From CAVZBW01 sp963778465 (lineage in GTDB: Bacteria; Actinomycetota; Acidimicrobiia; Acidimicrobiales; RAAP-2): a stretch of 64,000 nucleotides of DNA. The notes under the pieces were generated by a model. It was not told the origin of the DNA. It saw nothing but the letters and a program-made list of their open reading frames with translations, and made no database searches. The stretch spans positions 124,001-188,000 of the forward strand of contig CAVZUK010000002.1 of assembly GCA_963778465.1 (NCBI GenBank). The letters run 5' to 3'. Both the position numbers and the translations under genes were made by a program. This document shows, in pieces, positions 26,960-36,111 of this stretch; positions within the stretch are counted from its first letter, which is position 1, and each line of letters opens with the position of its first letter.

Positions 26960-28269
26960 TGGTCCGGGACTGGAACGATCGCAAGAGCGGTGGGCCCGAT
27001 CCCGGGGACGCCTTCGAACGCCGGCACCCGAGGCCCGCCTGGGCGGAGGTCGACGCGGTCGCGCTCCGCCACAACGCGGCGACGCTCGCCGCCCTGGTCG
27101 CGCCGAGCACCCTGTGCGCCGTGGTGAAGGCCGACGGCTACGGGCACGGCGCCAAGGTCGTCGCAGGGGCGGCGACGGCCGCGGGGGCCGTCGGCGTGGC
27201 CGTGGCGCTGGTCGAGGAGGGCGTCCGGCTGCGCGACGCCCAGTTCTCCGATCCCGTGCTCCTTTTGTCGGAGCCGCCGCCCGGCTCCGAGCCCGAGGTG
27301 GTCGAGCTCGGGCTGGAACCGACCGTGTGCAGCGTGGGGGCGGTGCAGCGCCTGCTCGACGCGGCCCGCGCGCTCGGACGGCGCGTCCCCGTGCACGTCA
27401 AGGTCGACACCGGGATGCACCGGCAGGGGGCCTCACCCGAGGAGGTGGCGGGGGTCTGCGAGCTCGTGGCGGCCGGATCGCCGTCGCTCGTGGCGGCGGG
27501 ACTGTGGACCCATCTGGCGGTGGCCGACGGCGCGTCCCCCGACGACCGGGCCTTCACGGCCGAGCAGCTCCGGCGGTTCGAGGACGTGCGCCGCCGCCTG
27601 TCCCAGCGGGGCCTCGAGCCGAGGATGTCGCACGTCGCGAACAGCGCCGGCGCCATCGCCGTGCCCTCGGCGCGCTACCAGATGGCGCGCTGCGGCCTCG
27701 CCCTGTACGGCTACCCGCCGTCGGAGTGGGTCCGAGAGGCCCTGGAGCGGCAGGCGCCCGGGGCGACGCTCCGGCCGGTGCTCTCGCTCAAGGCGAGGGT
27801 GTCCGCCGTGCGCGAGCTGGCGGCCGGCGAGCGGCCCTCCTACGGGCGGCTCCGGCCGTTGCCTGCTCGCTCCCTCGTCGCCACCGTGCCCCTGGGGTAC
27901 GCCGACGGCGTCGCCCGCGCCCTGTTCGCCGGCGGGGCCGAGGTGCTGATCGGGGGCAGGCGCCGGCCGCTGGCCGGAATGGTGACGATGGACCAGATCG
28001 TGGTCGACTGCGGCGAGGACGCCCAGGTGTCGGTCGGCGACGAGGTCGTGCTGATCGGCCGCCAGGGCGCCGAGGAGATCACGGCGGACGAGTGGGCCGC
28101 TCGCACCGGCACGATCAGCTACGAGGTCCTGACGGCCATCGGGTCCCGGGTGCCCCGCCGGGTGGTCGGGGCGGAGCCCGAGGACGAGCTCGAGGAAGAC
28201 GGCCCGGACGAGTCGGCCGGGACCCGGCAGCGGATGGGGCGCTGGATGCAAGAGGCCCGCCTGCGCTGA
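26959..28269 (+). CDS. alr: Alanine racemase
   Basis: PLP enzyme that makes D-alanine for peptidoglycan. The PLP lysine is Lys57 in CAVVKADGYGHG. The barrel motifs VKVDTGMHRQGA and VANSAGAIA and the C-terminal VPLGYADGVARAL and MVTMDQIVVDCG are present. About 25 N-terminal residues and 30 acidic C-terminal residues flank the core, giving 436 residues against the usual 370-390. The ATG overlaps the nnr stop. Its end lies 37 bases before a new promoter-like site. Confidence 0.95.
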   Translation: MVRDWNDRKSGGPDPGDAFERRHPRPAWAEVDAVALRHNAATLAALVAPSTLCAVVKADGYGHGAKVVAGAATAAGAVGVAVALVEEGVRLRDAQFSDPVLLLSEPPPGSEPEVVELGLEPTVCSVGAVQRLLDAARALGRRVPVHVKVDTGMHRQGASPEEVAGVCELVAAGSPSLVAAGLWTHLAVADGASPDDRAFTAEQLRRFEDVRRRLSQRGLEPRMSHVANSAGAIAVPSARYQMARCGLALYGYPPSEWVREALERQAPGATLRPVLSLKARVSAVRELAAGERPSYGRLRPLPARSLVATVPLGYADGVARALFAGGAEVLIGGRRRPLAGMVTMDQIVVDCGEDAQVSVGDEVVLIGRQGAEEITADEWAARTGTISYEVLTAIGSRVPRRVVGAEPEDELEEDGPDESAGTRQRMGRWMQEARLR

Positions 28270-28306
28270 GGCGGCGGGGTCAGGCTCGGTCCCGCGGGGC
28301 CGCCCC

Positions 28307-28312
28307 TACGAT
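28307..28312 (+). promoter_or_regulatory. Leaderless -10 element (TACGAT) for the alpha/beta hydrolase gene
   Basis: TACGAT ends 8 bases before ATG 28321. Transcription would start at the start codon. The identical hexamer stands before the next gene with a 7-base gap. Confidence 0.55.
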
Positions 28313-28320
28313 GGCCGTGC

Positions 28321-29325
28321 ATGCGCAAGCGATGGATCGCCGTGACGGCGCCCGTCGTGGCTGTCGCCGCCGGGGCGACCGGGTACGCGGTCTATCGGGC
28401 GGGCGGCAGACGGTGGCGGGCCGACGAGGAGCAGCTGGTGGCGGCCGGCCTCTCCGTGCCCGGGGACCTGGAGCACCACTTCGTCCGCACCGACGACGGC
28501 GGCCGGATGCACGTGGTCGAGCGCGGGTCGGGCCCCCCGCTCGTGCTCGTGCACGGGGTCGGGCTCTCGGCGGCCGTGTGGGCCTACCAGCTCCGGCAGC
28601 TCTCGGTGTCGCACCGGGTCGTCGCGATGGACGTGAGGGGCCACGGCCAGTCGCTGCCCGGCCTCGGCGGGTACTCGATGGACCGGCTCGGCGACGACGT
28701 GCTCGCGGTCCTGCGCGCCCTCGACGTCCGGGGGGGCGTGCTCGCGGGGCACTCGATGGGCGGGATGGTCTCCCTCCGCCTGGCCTGCCGCCGGCCCGGC
28801 GAACTGTCCGCCCACGTGGGGGCCCTGGCCCTGGTCGCCACCCAGGCCGGTCCCCTCGTCACCGGCCCCGGGCACGCCTGGAGGGCCGAGCGACTGGCGG
28901 CGCTCACCCGCCGGACGTTGCGGACGTCCAACCGGATGGGACTGAGCGTGCGGCCCGGCGGCGACATCGGGGCCTGGGCGGCCCGCCTGGCCTTCGGGCA
29001 GCACCCCCGTCCCGAGCACGTCGAGCTCACCCGGTCGCTGTTCGTGGCGACCCCCGAGGAGACCCTCGCCGAGCTCTACGCGACCATCGTGGGCTTCGAC
29101 GTGCGCCGCGACCTCGGGGCCGTCTCGCTCCCGAGCACCATCGTCGTCGGAAGCCGGGACGTGCTCACCCCGGTCCGCTCTGCGCGGCTCCTGCAGCGCT
29201 CGATCGGGGGCTCCGAGCTCGTCAGGCTGCCCGGCGCCGGGCACATGCTCATGCTCGAGCGAGCCCAGGAGCTGAACCAGCTGCTCGCGGACCTGGCGGG
29301 CGCATCCGTGCCGGCCACCGCCTGA
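28321..29325 (+). CDS. Alpha/beta-fold hydrolase with N-terminal membrane anchor
   Basis: The 334-residue protein has one hydrophobic N-terminal segment (about residues 5-28) after MRKRW, then an alpha/beta hydrolase domain. Visible catalytic parts are the oxyanion strand LVLVHGVGLSAAVW, the nucleophile elbow GVLAGHSMGGMV with its Ser, an Asp in VVGSRDVLTP and a His in LPGAGHMLMLE. The substrate is unknown. A hydrolase at this place between alr and the tsa genes is conserved in many actinobacteria. It starts a new transcript from a leaderless-type promoter. Confidence 0.85.
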   Translation: MRKRWIAVTAPVVAVAAGATGYAVYRAGGRRWRADEEQLVAAGLSVPGDLEHHFVRTDDGGRMHVVERGSGPPLVLVHGVGLSAAVWAYQLRQLSVSHRVVAMDVRGHGQSLPGLGGYSMDRLGDDVLAVLRALDVRGGVLAGHSMGGMVSLRLACRRPGELSAHVGALALVATQAGPLVTGPGHAWRAERLAALTRRTLRTSNRMGLSVRPGGDIGAWAARLAFGQHPRPEHVELTRSLFVATPEETLAELYATIVGFDVRRDLGAVSLPSTIVVGSRDVLTPVRSARLLQRSIGGSELVRLPGAGHMLMLERAQELNQLLADLAGASVPATA

Positions 29326-29336
29326 CTGCCCGCAGG

Positions 29337-29342
29337 TACGAT
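29337..29342 (+). promoter_or_regulatory. Leaderless -10 element (TACGAT) for the uracil-DNA glycosylase gene
   Basis: TACGAT is followed by 7 bases and GTG 29350. It starts 12 bases after the hydrolase stop. It probably drives glycosylase-tsaE-tsaB-rimI-tsaD as one transcript, because those genes overlap or nearly touch. Confidence 0.55.
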
Positions 29343-29349
29343 TCTCCCG

Positions 29350-29930
29350 GTGGCCGCGGACGGGTCCCTGGACCTCCTCGACGAGGTGCGCGTCGAGGCC
29401 TCCACGTGCACCCGCTGCCGGCTGGCCGAGCGCCGGACCCAGGTGGTCTTCGGGGTCGGCGACCCGAGGGCCGACCTGATGTTCGTCGGCGAGGGTCCGG
29501 GACGGGACGAGGACCTGGCGGGAGAGCCCTTCGTCGGCCGGTCGGGCCGGTTGCTCGATCGGCTCATGGACGAGGAGCTCGGCATGGAGCGCTCCGCCTG
29601 CTACATCGCGAACGTCGTCAAGTGCCGCCCGCCGGACAACCGTGACCCCCGCCCCGACGAGATCGAGGCCTGCTGGCCCTACCTCGAGCAGCAGGTCGAG
29701 CTGATCTCCCCCCGCGTCGTGGTCACCCTCGGCAACTTCGCGGGCGCGCCGAATTGCTGCAGACGACCCAGGGAATTCGCTCCCTGCGGGGCAGGTCCTA
29801 CCCGTTCCGGACGGGACACCTCGTGCCCACCTACCACCCGGCCGCTGCGCTGCGCTCCGGCGGCGTGGTGCTCGCCGAGATGCGCGCCGACCTCGTGCGG
29901 GCCAAGCGGCTCCTGCGCGGGCCCCGGTGA
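29350..29930 (+). CDS. Uracil-DNA glycosylase, family 4 (single-base frameshift near 29743)
   Basis: Removes uracil from DNA; the family 4 (UDGa) enzymes carry a 4Fe-4S cluster. Cys ligands are CTRCRL near residue 19 and KCRPPDNRD followed 15 residues later by Cys. The active-site motif is GEGPGRDEDLAGEPFVGRSG. After VVVTLGNFAG the frame breaks. One missing G in the GGG run near 29742-29744 restores ELLQTTQGIRSLRGRSYPFR and HLVPTYHPAAALRSGG, ending at TGA 29928-29930 with 193 residues. The corrected stop overlaps the tsaE GTG (GTGA), which supports the repair. GTG 29350 is fixed by the leaderless promoter. Confidence 0.9.
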
Positions 29931-30508
29931 GCGCCGAGGAGCCGGTCGGGGTGGTCCGCTCCCGCTCCGCCGTGGACACGAAGCGGCTCGCCGCGGGCCT
30001 GGCGGGCGTGTGTCGCCCGGGCGACGTGCTCCTCCTCGTCGGTGGCCTGGGCGCCGGCAAGACCACCTTCGCCCAGGGCCTGGCCGCCGGTCTCGGGGTG
30101 CGCGAGCGCGTCACCAGCCCGACCTTCACCCTGGTGCGGCACTACCGGACCGGCCGCTCCGAGGGCATCGTCGCGCTCCTCCACGCCGACGTCTACCGGC
30201 TCGAGGATCTGGCGGAGATCGAGGACCTGGCCCTCGACGAGTTGGTCGAGGACGGCGCGGTGGCGGCGGTGGAGTGGGGCGAGCGGGCGGCCCCCCTGCT
30301 CGGCTCCGACGCCCTCGTCGTCGAGCTCGAGCGCGAAGGTGCGGGCGCCGCCGTCCCGGGCGAAGCAGGCCCAACTTCCGAGGGCGGCATCCCCACCGGC
30401 GTCTCCGAGGACGAGGGCCGGACGATCGCCCTGCGAGCCGTGGGACCTCGCTGGCAGGAACGGGCGGGCGAGGTGGCCGACCTCGCGGCCGCCCTGCAGC
30501 GGACCTGA
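29927..30508 (+). CDS. tsaE: tRNA t6A biosynthesis ATPase TsaE
   Basis: ATPase that drives the TsaBD complex making threonylcarbamoyl-adenosine 37 in tRNA. Walker A is GGLGAGKTT (39-47), followed by VTSPTFTLVRHY, HADVYRLEDLAEI and VAAVEWGERA. The protein is 193 residues, longer than E. coli TsaE because of a Gly/Ala/Glu-rich insertion around residues 137-162. GTG 29927 overlaps the corrected glycosylase stop. Confidence 0.93.
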   Translation: MSAEEPVGVVRSRSAVDTKRLAAGLAGVCRPGDVLLLVGGLGAGKTTFAQGLAAGLGVRERVTSPTFTLVRHYRTGRSEGIVALLHADVYRLEDLAEIEDLALDELVEDGAVAAVEWGERAAPLLGSDALVVELEREGAGAAVPGEAGPTSEGGIPTGVSEDEGRTIALRAVGPRWQERAGEVADLAAALQRT

Positions 30509-30511
30509 GCG

Positions 30512-31228
30512 GTGCGTCTCCTGGCCGTGGAGACGGCCACCGACCTGGTGGGAACGGCGGTCGCGGTCGACGCCACCGCGACCGCCGCCTGCTGGTCGCT
30601 CGGGCGTCGCCGGCACGCCGAGTCCCTGGCGCCGATGGTGCACGACGTCTGCCGGCACTCCGGCGTCGAGCTGTCGGAGCTCGACGCGATCGCCGTCGAC
30701 GTCGGCCCGGGCCTCTTCACCGGCCTGCGGGTCGGGTTGGCCATGGCCAACGCGCTCGGCACCTCCCTCGGCATCGGCGTGCTCGGCGTCGGCAGCCTCG
30801 AGCTGCTGGCGGAGGGGGCCGCGGAGGGGGGCTGGCGCGGCGAGCTGGCCTCGGTGGTCGACGCCCGCCGGGGCCAGGTGTTCGTGGCGCGATTCACCGT
30901 GTCTGGCGACGGCTCGGTGCGCCGGCTCGGGGTCCCGGGCCGGTGCCGCCCCGACGACCTGCCGGCGTTGCTGACGGACGAGGCCGGGGCGGGCGAGGTC
31001 CTGGCCGTGGGCGACGGCGCCCTCCGCTACGCCGGGCAGATCGGCGAGATGCCGGGCGTCCGCGTGGCCGGCCCGTCCGCGGCCTTCCCCTCCCCGCCGG
31101 TGCTCGCCTCCCTCGCCTCCCGGCACGTGCTGAGGGACGGACTGCCCGAGCCGGGCGTGCCGGCCCAGCCCGAGTACCTGAGGGCGCCCGACGTGAAGGT
31201 CGGCTGGGTGCGAAGGAGCCGGGTGTGA
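30512..31228 (+). CDS. tsaB: t6A biosynthesis protein TsaB
   Basis: Pseudo-peptidase partner that stabilises TsaD. The ASKHA-fold start LLAVETATDLVGTAV and the conserved AIAVDVGPGLFTGLRVGLAMA are clear, with VVDARRGQVFVARF further on. The 238 residues are normal. GTG 30512 lies three bases after the tsaE stop, and the TGA overlaps the rimI GTG. Confidence 0.93.
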   Translation: MRLLAVETATDLVGTAVAVDATATAACWSLGRRRHAESLAPMVHDVCRHSGVELSELDAIAVDVGPGLFTGLRVGLAMANALGTSLGIGVLGVGSLELLAEGAAEGGWRGELASVVDARRGQVFVARFTVSGDGSVRRLGVPGRCRPDDLPALLTDEAGAGEVLAVGDGALRYAGQIGEMPGVRVAGPSAAFPSPPVLASLASRHVLRDGLPEPGVPAQPEYLRAPDVKVGWVRRSRV

Positions 31229-31737
31229 ACGATCCGCTGCGGTTCAGCAAGCTCCGTCGGCGTGACCTGGGAGACGTGCTGCGCATCGAGCGCCAGGCCT
31301 TCCCTGAGCCCTGGAGCGCGCAGGTCTTCGCCTCGGAGCTCGCCCTGCGGCGCGGGCGTGCCTACCGGGTCGCGCGCATCGGCAGGGAGGTCGTGGGCTA
31401 CTTCGGCGTGATGTTCGTCGACGAGGAGGCGCACATCACCACGATCGCGGTGGCCCCGGGCCGCCAGGGCCACGGGCTCGGCACCGCACTCATGCTCGAG
31501 GTGATGCGCATCTCCCTCGAGCAGGGGGCGGATTCGCTGTCGCTCGAGGTGGCGGCGGGCAACGAGCGGGCCCAGGCGCTCTATCGCCGCTTCGGGCTGG
31601 CGCCGATCGGCATCCGCAAGAACTACTACCCGGCGACCGGCGAGGACGCCATCGTGATGATGGTGCACGACCTGTCCTCCGACCGCTACGCCCGGCGGTT
31701 GGAACGGATCCAGGGCCGCTTACCATCAACCGGATGA
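31225..31737 (+). CDS. rimI: Ribosomal protein S18 N-terminal alanine acetyltransferase RimI
   Basis: GNAT enzyme that acetylates an N-terminal alanine. The 170 residues contain LRIERQAFPEPWSAQVFASE, the acetyl-CoA loop VAPGRQGHGLGTALM and AGNERAQALYRRFGLAPIG-type LYRRFGL, then KNYYPATGEDAIVM. GTG 31225 overlaps the tsaB stop. Its last codons form the start of a 15-bp tandem repeat, and its TGA overlaps the ATG of a repeat-coded mini-ORF. Confidence 0.92.
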   Translation: MNDPLRFSKLRRRDLGDVLRIERQAFPEPWSAQVFASELALRRGRAYRVARIGREVVGYFGVMFVDEEAHITTIAVAPGRQGHGLGTALMLEVMRISLEQGADSLSLEVAAGNERAQALYRRFGLAPIGIRKNYYPATGEDAIVMMVHDLSSDRYARRLERIQGRLPSTG

Positions 31738-31804
31738 GTGGCCACCGGATGAGTGGCCACCGGATGAGTGGCCACCGGATGAGTGGCCACCGGATGAGTG
31801 GCCA
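31730..31804 (+). repeat. Five perfect tandem 15-bp repeats between rimI and tsaD
   Basis: The unit CCGGATGAGTGGCCA occurs five times without a mismatch, followed by a degenerate CCGGGTGAGGCGCCG. Because 15 is a multiple of three, the array keeps one open frame and can grow or shrink without breaking it. The first unit overlaps the end of rimI. Such arrays are prone to copy-number change between strains. Confidence 0.95.
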
Positions 31805-31826
31805 CCGGGTGAGGCGCCGCCGGTGA
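31734..31826 (+). CDS. Mini-ORF of MSGHR repeats coupling rimI to tsaD
   Basis: ATG 31734 overlaps the rimI stop (ATGA) and opens a 29-codon frame: Met-Ser-Gly-His-Arg five times, then Val-Arg-Arg-Arg. Its TGA (31824-31826) overlaps the tsaD GTG at 31823 (GTGA). Every internal repeat also starts with ATG. No independent ribosome-binding site is present for tsaD, so translation of this ORF may carry ribosomes from rimI to tsaD. I have no evidence that the peptide itself does anything. Confidence 0.45.
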   Translation: MSGHRMSGHRMSGHRMSGHRMSGHRVRRRR

Positions 31827-32923
31827 GGGTTCTCGGGATCGAGACGTCCTGCGACGAGACCGCGGCGGCCGTGGTGGAGGACGGCCGCCGGGTGCTGTCC
31901 TCGGTGGTGTCCAGCCAGGTGCCCCTGCATGCGCCCTTCGGCGGGGTCGTCCCCGAGCTCGCCGGTCGGGCCCACCTCGAGCGCGTGGGACCCGTGGTGG
32001 CCCGGGCCCTGCAGGAGGCCGGTGTCGCGGATGCCCGTGGGGACGGGTCTGGGGTCGACGGATCGGACGGTCTCCGGGAGCGTCCCGCCGTGGACGCCAT
32101 CGCCGTCACCCGTGGTCCCGGGTTGGTAGGGAGCCTCCTCGTCGGGGTGAGCACCGCCAAGGGACTGGCCATGGGGTGGGGCCTGCCCCTGATCGGCGTC
32201 AACCATCTCGAGGCCCACCTCTTCGCGAGCAGCCTCGAGCATCCGGATCTGGAGGGGCCCGTCGTGGTGCTCCTCGTCTCCGGCGGCCACACGCTCCTCG
32301 TCCTGCTGGAGGAGCTCGGCCGCTACCGGGTGCTCGGCGAGACCCTTGACGACGCGGCCGGCGAGGCCTACGACAAGGTGGCGCGTTACCTCGGGCTCGC
32401 CTACCCCGGGGGACCGGCCATCGACCGGGCGGCAGGCGATGGTGACCCCAGGGCCTTCGACTTCCCCCGGGCCCTGCGCGACCAGGGCTACGACTTCTCG
32501 TTCTCGGGACTGAAGACGGCCGTGGTGCGAACCGTCGAGGCCCGCCCCGAGGCCAAGACGGAGGACGTCGCCGCGTCGTTCCAGGAGGCCGTGGTCGACG
32601 TGCTGCTGCGCAAGGCCCGCCGGGCGGTGTCCGAGTACCGGGCCCGGGGTCTCTGCCTGGCGGGCGGGGTGGCTGCCAACTCGCTCCTCCGTCGACGTAC
32701 CGAGGAGGCGTGCGTCGCCGACGGCGTCACCGCCTACGTCCCGAGCCGGGCCATGTGCACCGACAACGCCGCCATGGTGGCGGCCGCCGGGTGGTGGCAC
32801 CTGCGCCATCCGAGGCCGGCGGGCGCTGCGGACGGGCCGGGACCCCGAGACGAGGGCCGGTCATGGGGGTTCGGGGTGGATCCGGGGCTCTCCCTGGTCG
32901 CCCGTGCCTCACGCGGCGACTGA
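31823..32923 (+). CDS. tsaD: tRNA N6-threonylcarbamoyladenosine synthase TsaD
   Basis: Transfers the threonylcarbamoyl group to A37 of tRNA. The 366 residues start VLGIETSCDETAAAVVEDGR and carry the metal-binding motif NHLEAHLFAS, VSGGHTLLVLL, and the later GGVAANSLLRRR and the Asp of CTDNAAMVA. A 15-residue Gly/Asp/Ser-rich insertion is seen near residue 75. The GTG overlaps the stop of the repeat mini-ORF. It is the last gene of the t6A transcript. Confidence 0.95.
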   Translation: MRVLGIETSCDETAAAVVEDGRRVLSSVVSSQVPLHAPFGGVVPELAGRAHLERVGPVVARALQEAGVADARGDGSGVDGSDGLRERPAVDAIAVTRGPGLVGSLLVGVSTAKGLAMGWGLPLIGVNHLEAHLFASSLEHPDLEGPVVVLLVSGGHTLLVLLEELGRYRVLGETLDDAAGEAYDKVARYLGLAYPGGPAIDRAAGDGDPRAFDFPRALRDQGYDFSFSGLKTAVVRTVEARPEAKTEDVAASFQEAVVDVLLRKARRAVSEYRARGLCLAGGVAANSLLRRRTEEACVADGVTAYVPSRAMCTDNAAMVAAAGWWHLRHPRPAGAADGPGPRDEGRSWGFGVDPGLSLVARASRGD

Positions 32924-32961
32924 GGGGGCACGAGGGGCCGAACGGGCCCCGGGGCCCCCTG

Positions 32962-32990
32962 TTGCCGACCCGCCGCGGAACCACTATCTT
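32962..32990 (+). promoter_or_regulatory. Sigma-A type promoter for groES-groEL
   Basis: TTGCCG (32962-32967) and TATCTT (32985-32990) are separated by 17 bases, the best-formed promoter in the window. The -10 overlaps the left arm of the CIRCE element by two bases, so a repressor bound there would block transcription start. Confidence 0.75.
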
Positions 32991-33015
32991 GGCACTCGCA
33001 AGGTTTGAGTGCTAA
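32989..33015 (+). promoter_or_regulatory. CIRCE operator (HrcA binding site)
   Basis: TTGGCACTC, 9 bases, then GAGTGCTAA. This is the consensus CIRCE inverted repeat with one change in the left arm (G for A at the third base). CIRCE binds the heat-shock repressor HrcA; the hrcA gene is not in this window. Its place at the transcription start of groES matches the classical arrangement. Confidence 0.9.
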
Positions 33016-33039
33016 CGAATGCCAAGGAGGCGCGCACCG

Positions 33040-33333
33040 ATGAAGTTGCACCCCCTCGACGACCGGATCGTGGTCCGGCCAGGCGAGTCCGAGGAGACCA
33101 CCGCGTCCGGGCTCGTCATCCCCGACACCGCCAAGGAGAAGCCCCAGCAGGGCGAGGTGCTCGCGGTCGGCCCCGGCCGGCGTGCGGAGAACACCGGCGA
33201 GCTGGTCCCCCTCGAGGTCAAGGTCGGCGACACCGTCGTCTACTCGAAGTACGGGGGCACCGAGATCACCGTGGAGGGCGAGGACCTGCTGATCCTCTCC
33301 GGCCGCGACGTCCTGGCCAAGGTCGACAAGTAG
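33040..33333 (+). CDS. groES: Co-chaperonin GroES
   Basis: Lid of the GroEL chamber, 97 residues, starting MKLHPLDDRIVVRPGESEE, with the mobile loop around TTASGLVIPDTAKEKPQQG and the end GRDVLAKVDK. ATG 33040 has AAGGAGG 9 bases upstream; an in-frame ATG at 33019 would overlap that site and is rejected. Expression should be heat-inducible through CIRCE. The groEL ATG lies 208 bases downstream. Confidence 0.96.
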   Translation: MKLHPLDDRIVVRPGESEETTASGLVIPDTAKEKPQQGEVLAVGPGRRAENTGELVPLEVKVGDTVVYSKYGGTEITVEGEDLLILSGRDVLAKVDK

Positions 33334-33541
33334 CTCCTTCGGCCTCGGCCCGGCCGATCCGGCCGATCCGGCCGGGCGGGCGGGGCCAACCTTCGGGTCG
33401 CCCCAGTGGTCGCGCGGCAGCCACGGACGGCGTCGGTCGTCACCGGCGCCCCCGAGTGATCCCGAGAAGAGCGCGCCTCGCCAACGCGAACGCGACGAGA
33501 AGCACGACGGCAAACGCCGAGACAGGAGAGCAAGCAGGCTC

Positions 33542-35191
<1,650 letters not shown>

Positions 35192-35204
35192 CAACCCTCG
35201 GCTG

Positions 35205-35963
35205 GTGAGCGCTTCCGTGCCGCGCCCCGCAGGGGCGCGGCCGGGGGCGCCCGCCCCGTGGGATCGACTCGAGCCGGACGCCCGCCGGGGCCTCGACGCC
35301 TCGCTGGTGCGCGGGCGGCTCGAGAGCGCCGGCCAGGGTGGCGCCCCCCCGGCCATCGAGAGGTGGACGGGCGAGCCGGGCGCCGTGCTCGTCGAGGCCT
35401 GGAACGCGCAGGCCGCCCTGCCGTCGGCCGTGCTGGTGGCACTCTTCGAGGAGGACGGCGAGACCCGGGTGGTCCTCACCCGCCGCTCGACGGCGCTGCG
35501 TGAGCACAGCGGGCAGATCAGCTTCCCCGGCGGCCGGATGGAACCCGGCGAGGGCGTCTGGGAGGCCGCCGGCCGGGAGGCGGGCGAGGAGGTCGGGATG
35601 GACCCCGAGGACCTCGAGCCCCTGGGTTGGCTCCATCCGGTGACGACGTACTCGTCGCGCTCGCTCATCCTCCCCGTCGTGGGGCTGCTCCCCGGGCGCC
35701 CCGACCTCGAGGCCAACCCGCACGAGGTGGCCCGGGTGTTCGATGTCTCCCTCGCCGAGCTCGCCGCGGAGGGGGCCTTCACCGAGGAGCGCTGGCGCAT
35801 CCCGGCGCTCGAGGGTCGGAGGCAGGGCGCCGACTATTCCGTGTACTTCTACGACGTCGCCGACGAGAACGTGTGGGGGGCGACGGCCCGCATGCTCACC
35901 GAGCTGTTGGTGGTCGCGCTGGGCCTCGCAGGGGTGGCCGAGATGACGCCACCGGGGCCTTGA
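35205..35963 (+). CDS. Nudix hydrolase, CoA pyrophosphatase-like
   Basis: The 252-residue protein has the Nudix box GGRMEPGEGVWEAAGREAGEE, preceded by RRSTALREHSGQISFPGG. This preceding motif marks the NudL/YeaB group that hydrolyses CoA to 3',5'-ADP and phosphopantetheine. About 50 N-terminal residues are Pro/Ala/Arg-rich and not conserved. GTG 35205 lies 13 bases after groEL, so read-through from groEL is possible. Substrate assignment rests on the motif alone. Confidence 0.8.
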   Translation: MSASVPRPAGARPGAPAPWDRLEPDARRGLDASLVRGRLESAGQGGAPPAIERWTGEPGAVLVEAWNAQAALPSAVLVALFEEDGETRVVLTRRSTALREHSGQISFPGGRMEPGEGVWEAAGREAGEEVGMDPEDLEPLGWLHPVTTYSSRSLILPVVGLLPGRPDLEANPHEVARVFDVSLAELAAEGAFTEERWRIPALEGRRQGADYSVYFYDVADENVWGATARMLTELLVVALGLAGVAEMTPPGP

Positions 35964-36111
35964 AGGCCCTAGTCTGAGGTATCGCCCGAGAGCTGGCTCG
36001 GACCGCTCGGAGACGACGCCGGCGCCGATCTCGCGTCGGGGTCGGCACCCGGCCCGGTGAGGCCGAGACGCAGCTCGGCGAGGTGTGAGGGCCCCGGAAC
36101 CGGAGGAAACC

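Noticed and set aside
33019..33039. Earlier ATG start for groES
   Set aside because: It sits upstream of the AAGGAGG site that serves ATG 33040, and GroES homology starts at MKLHPLDDRI.
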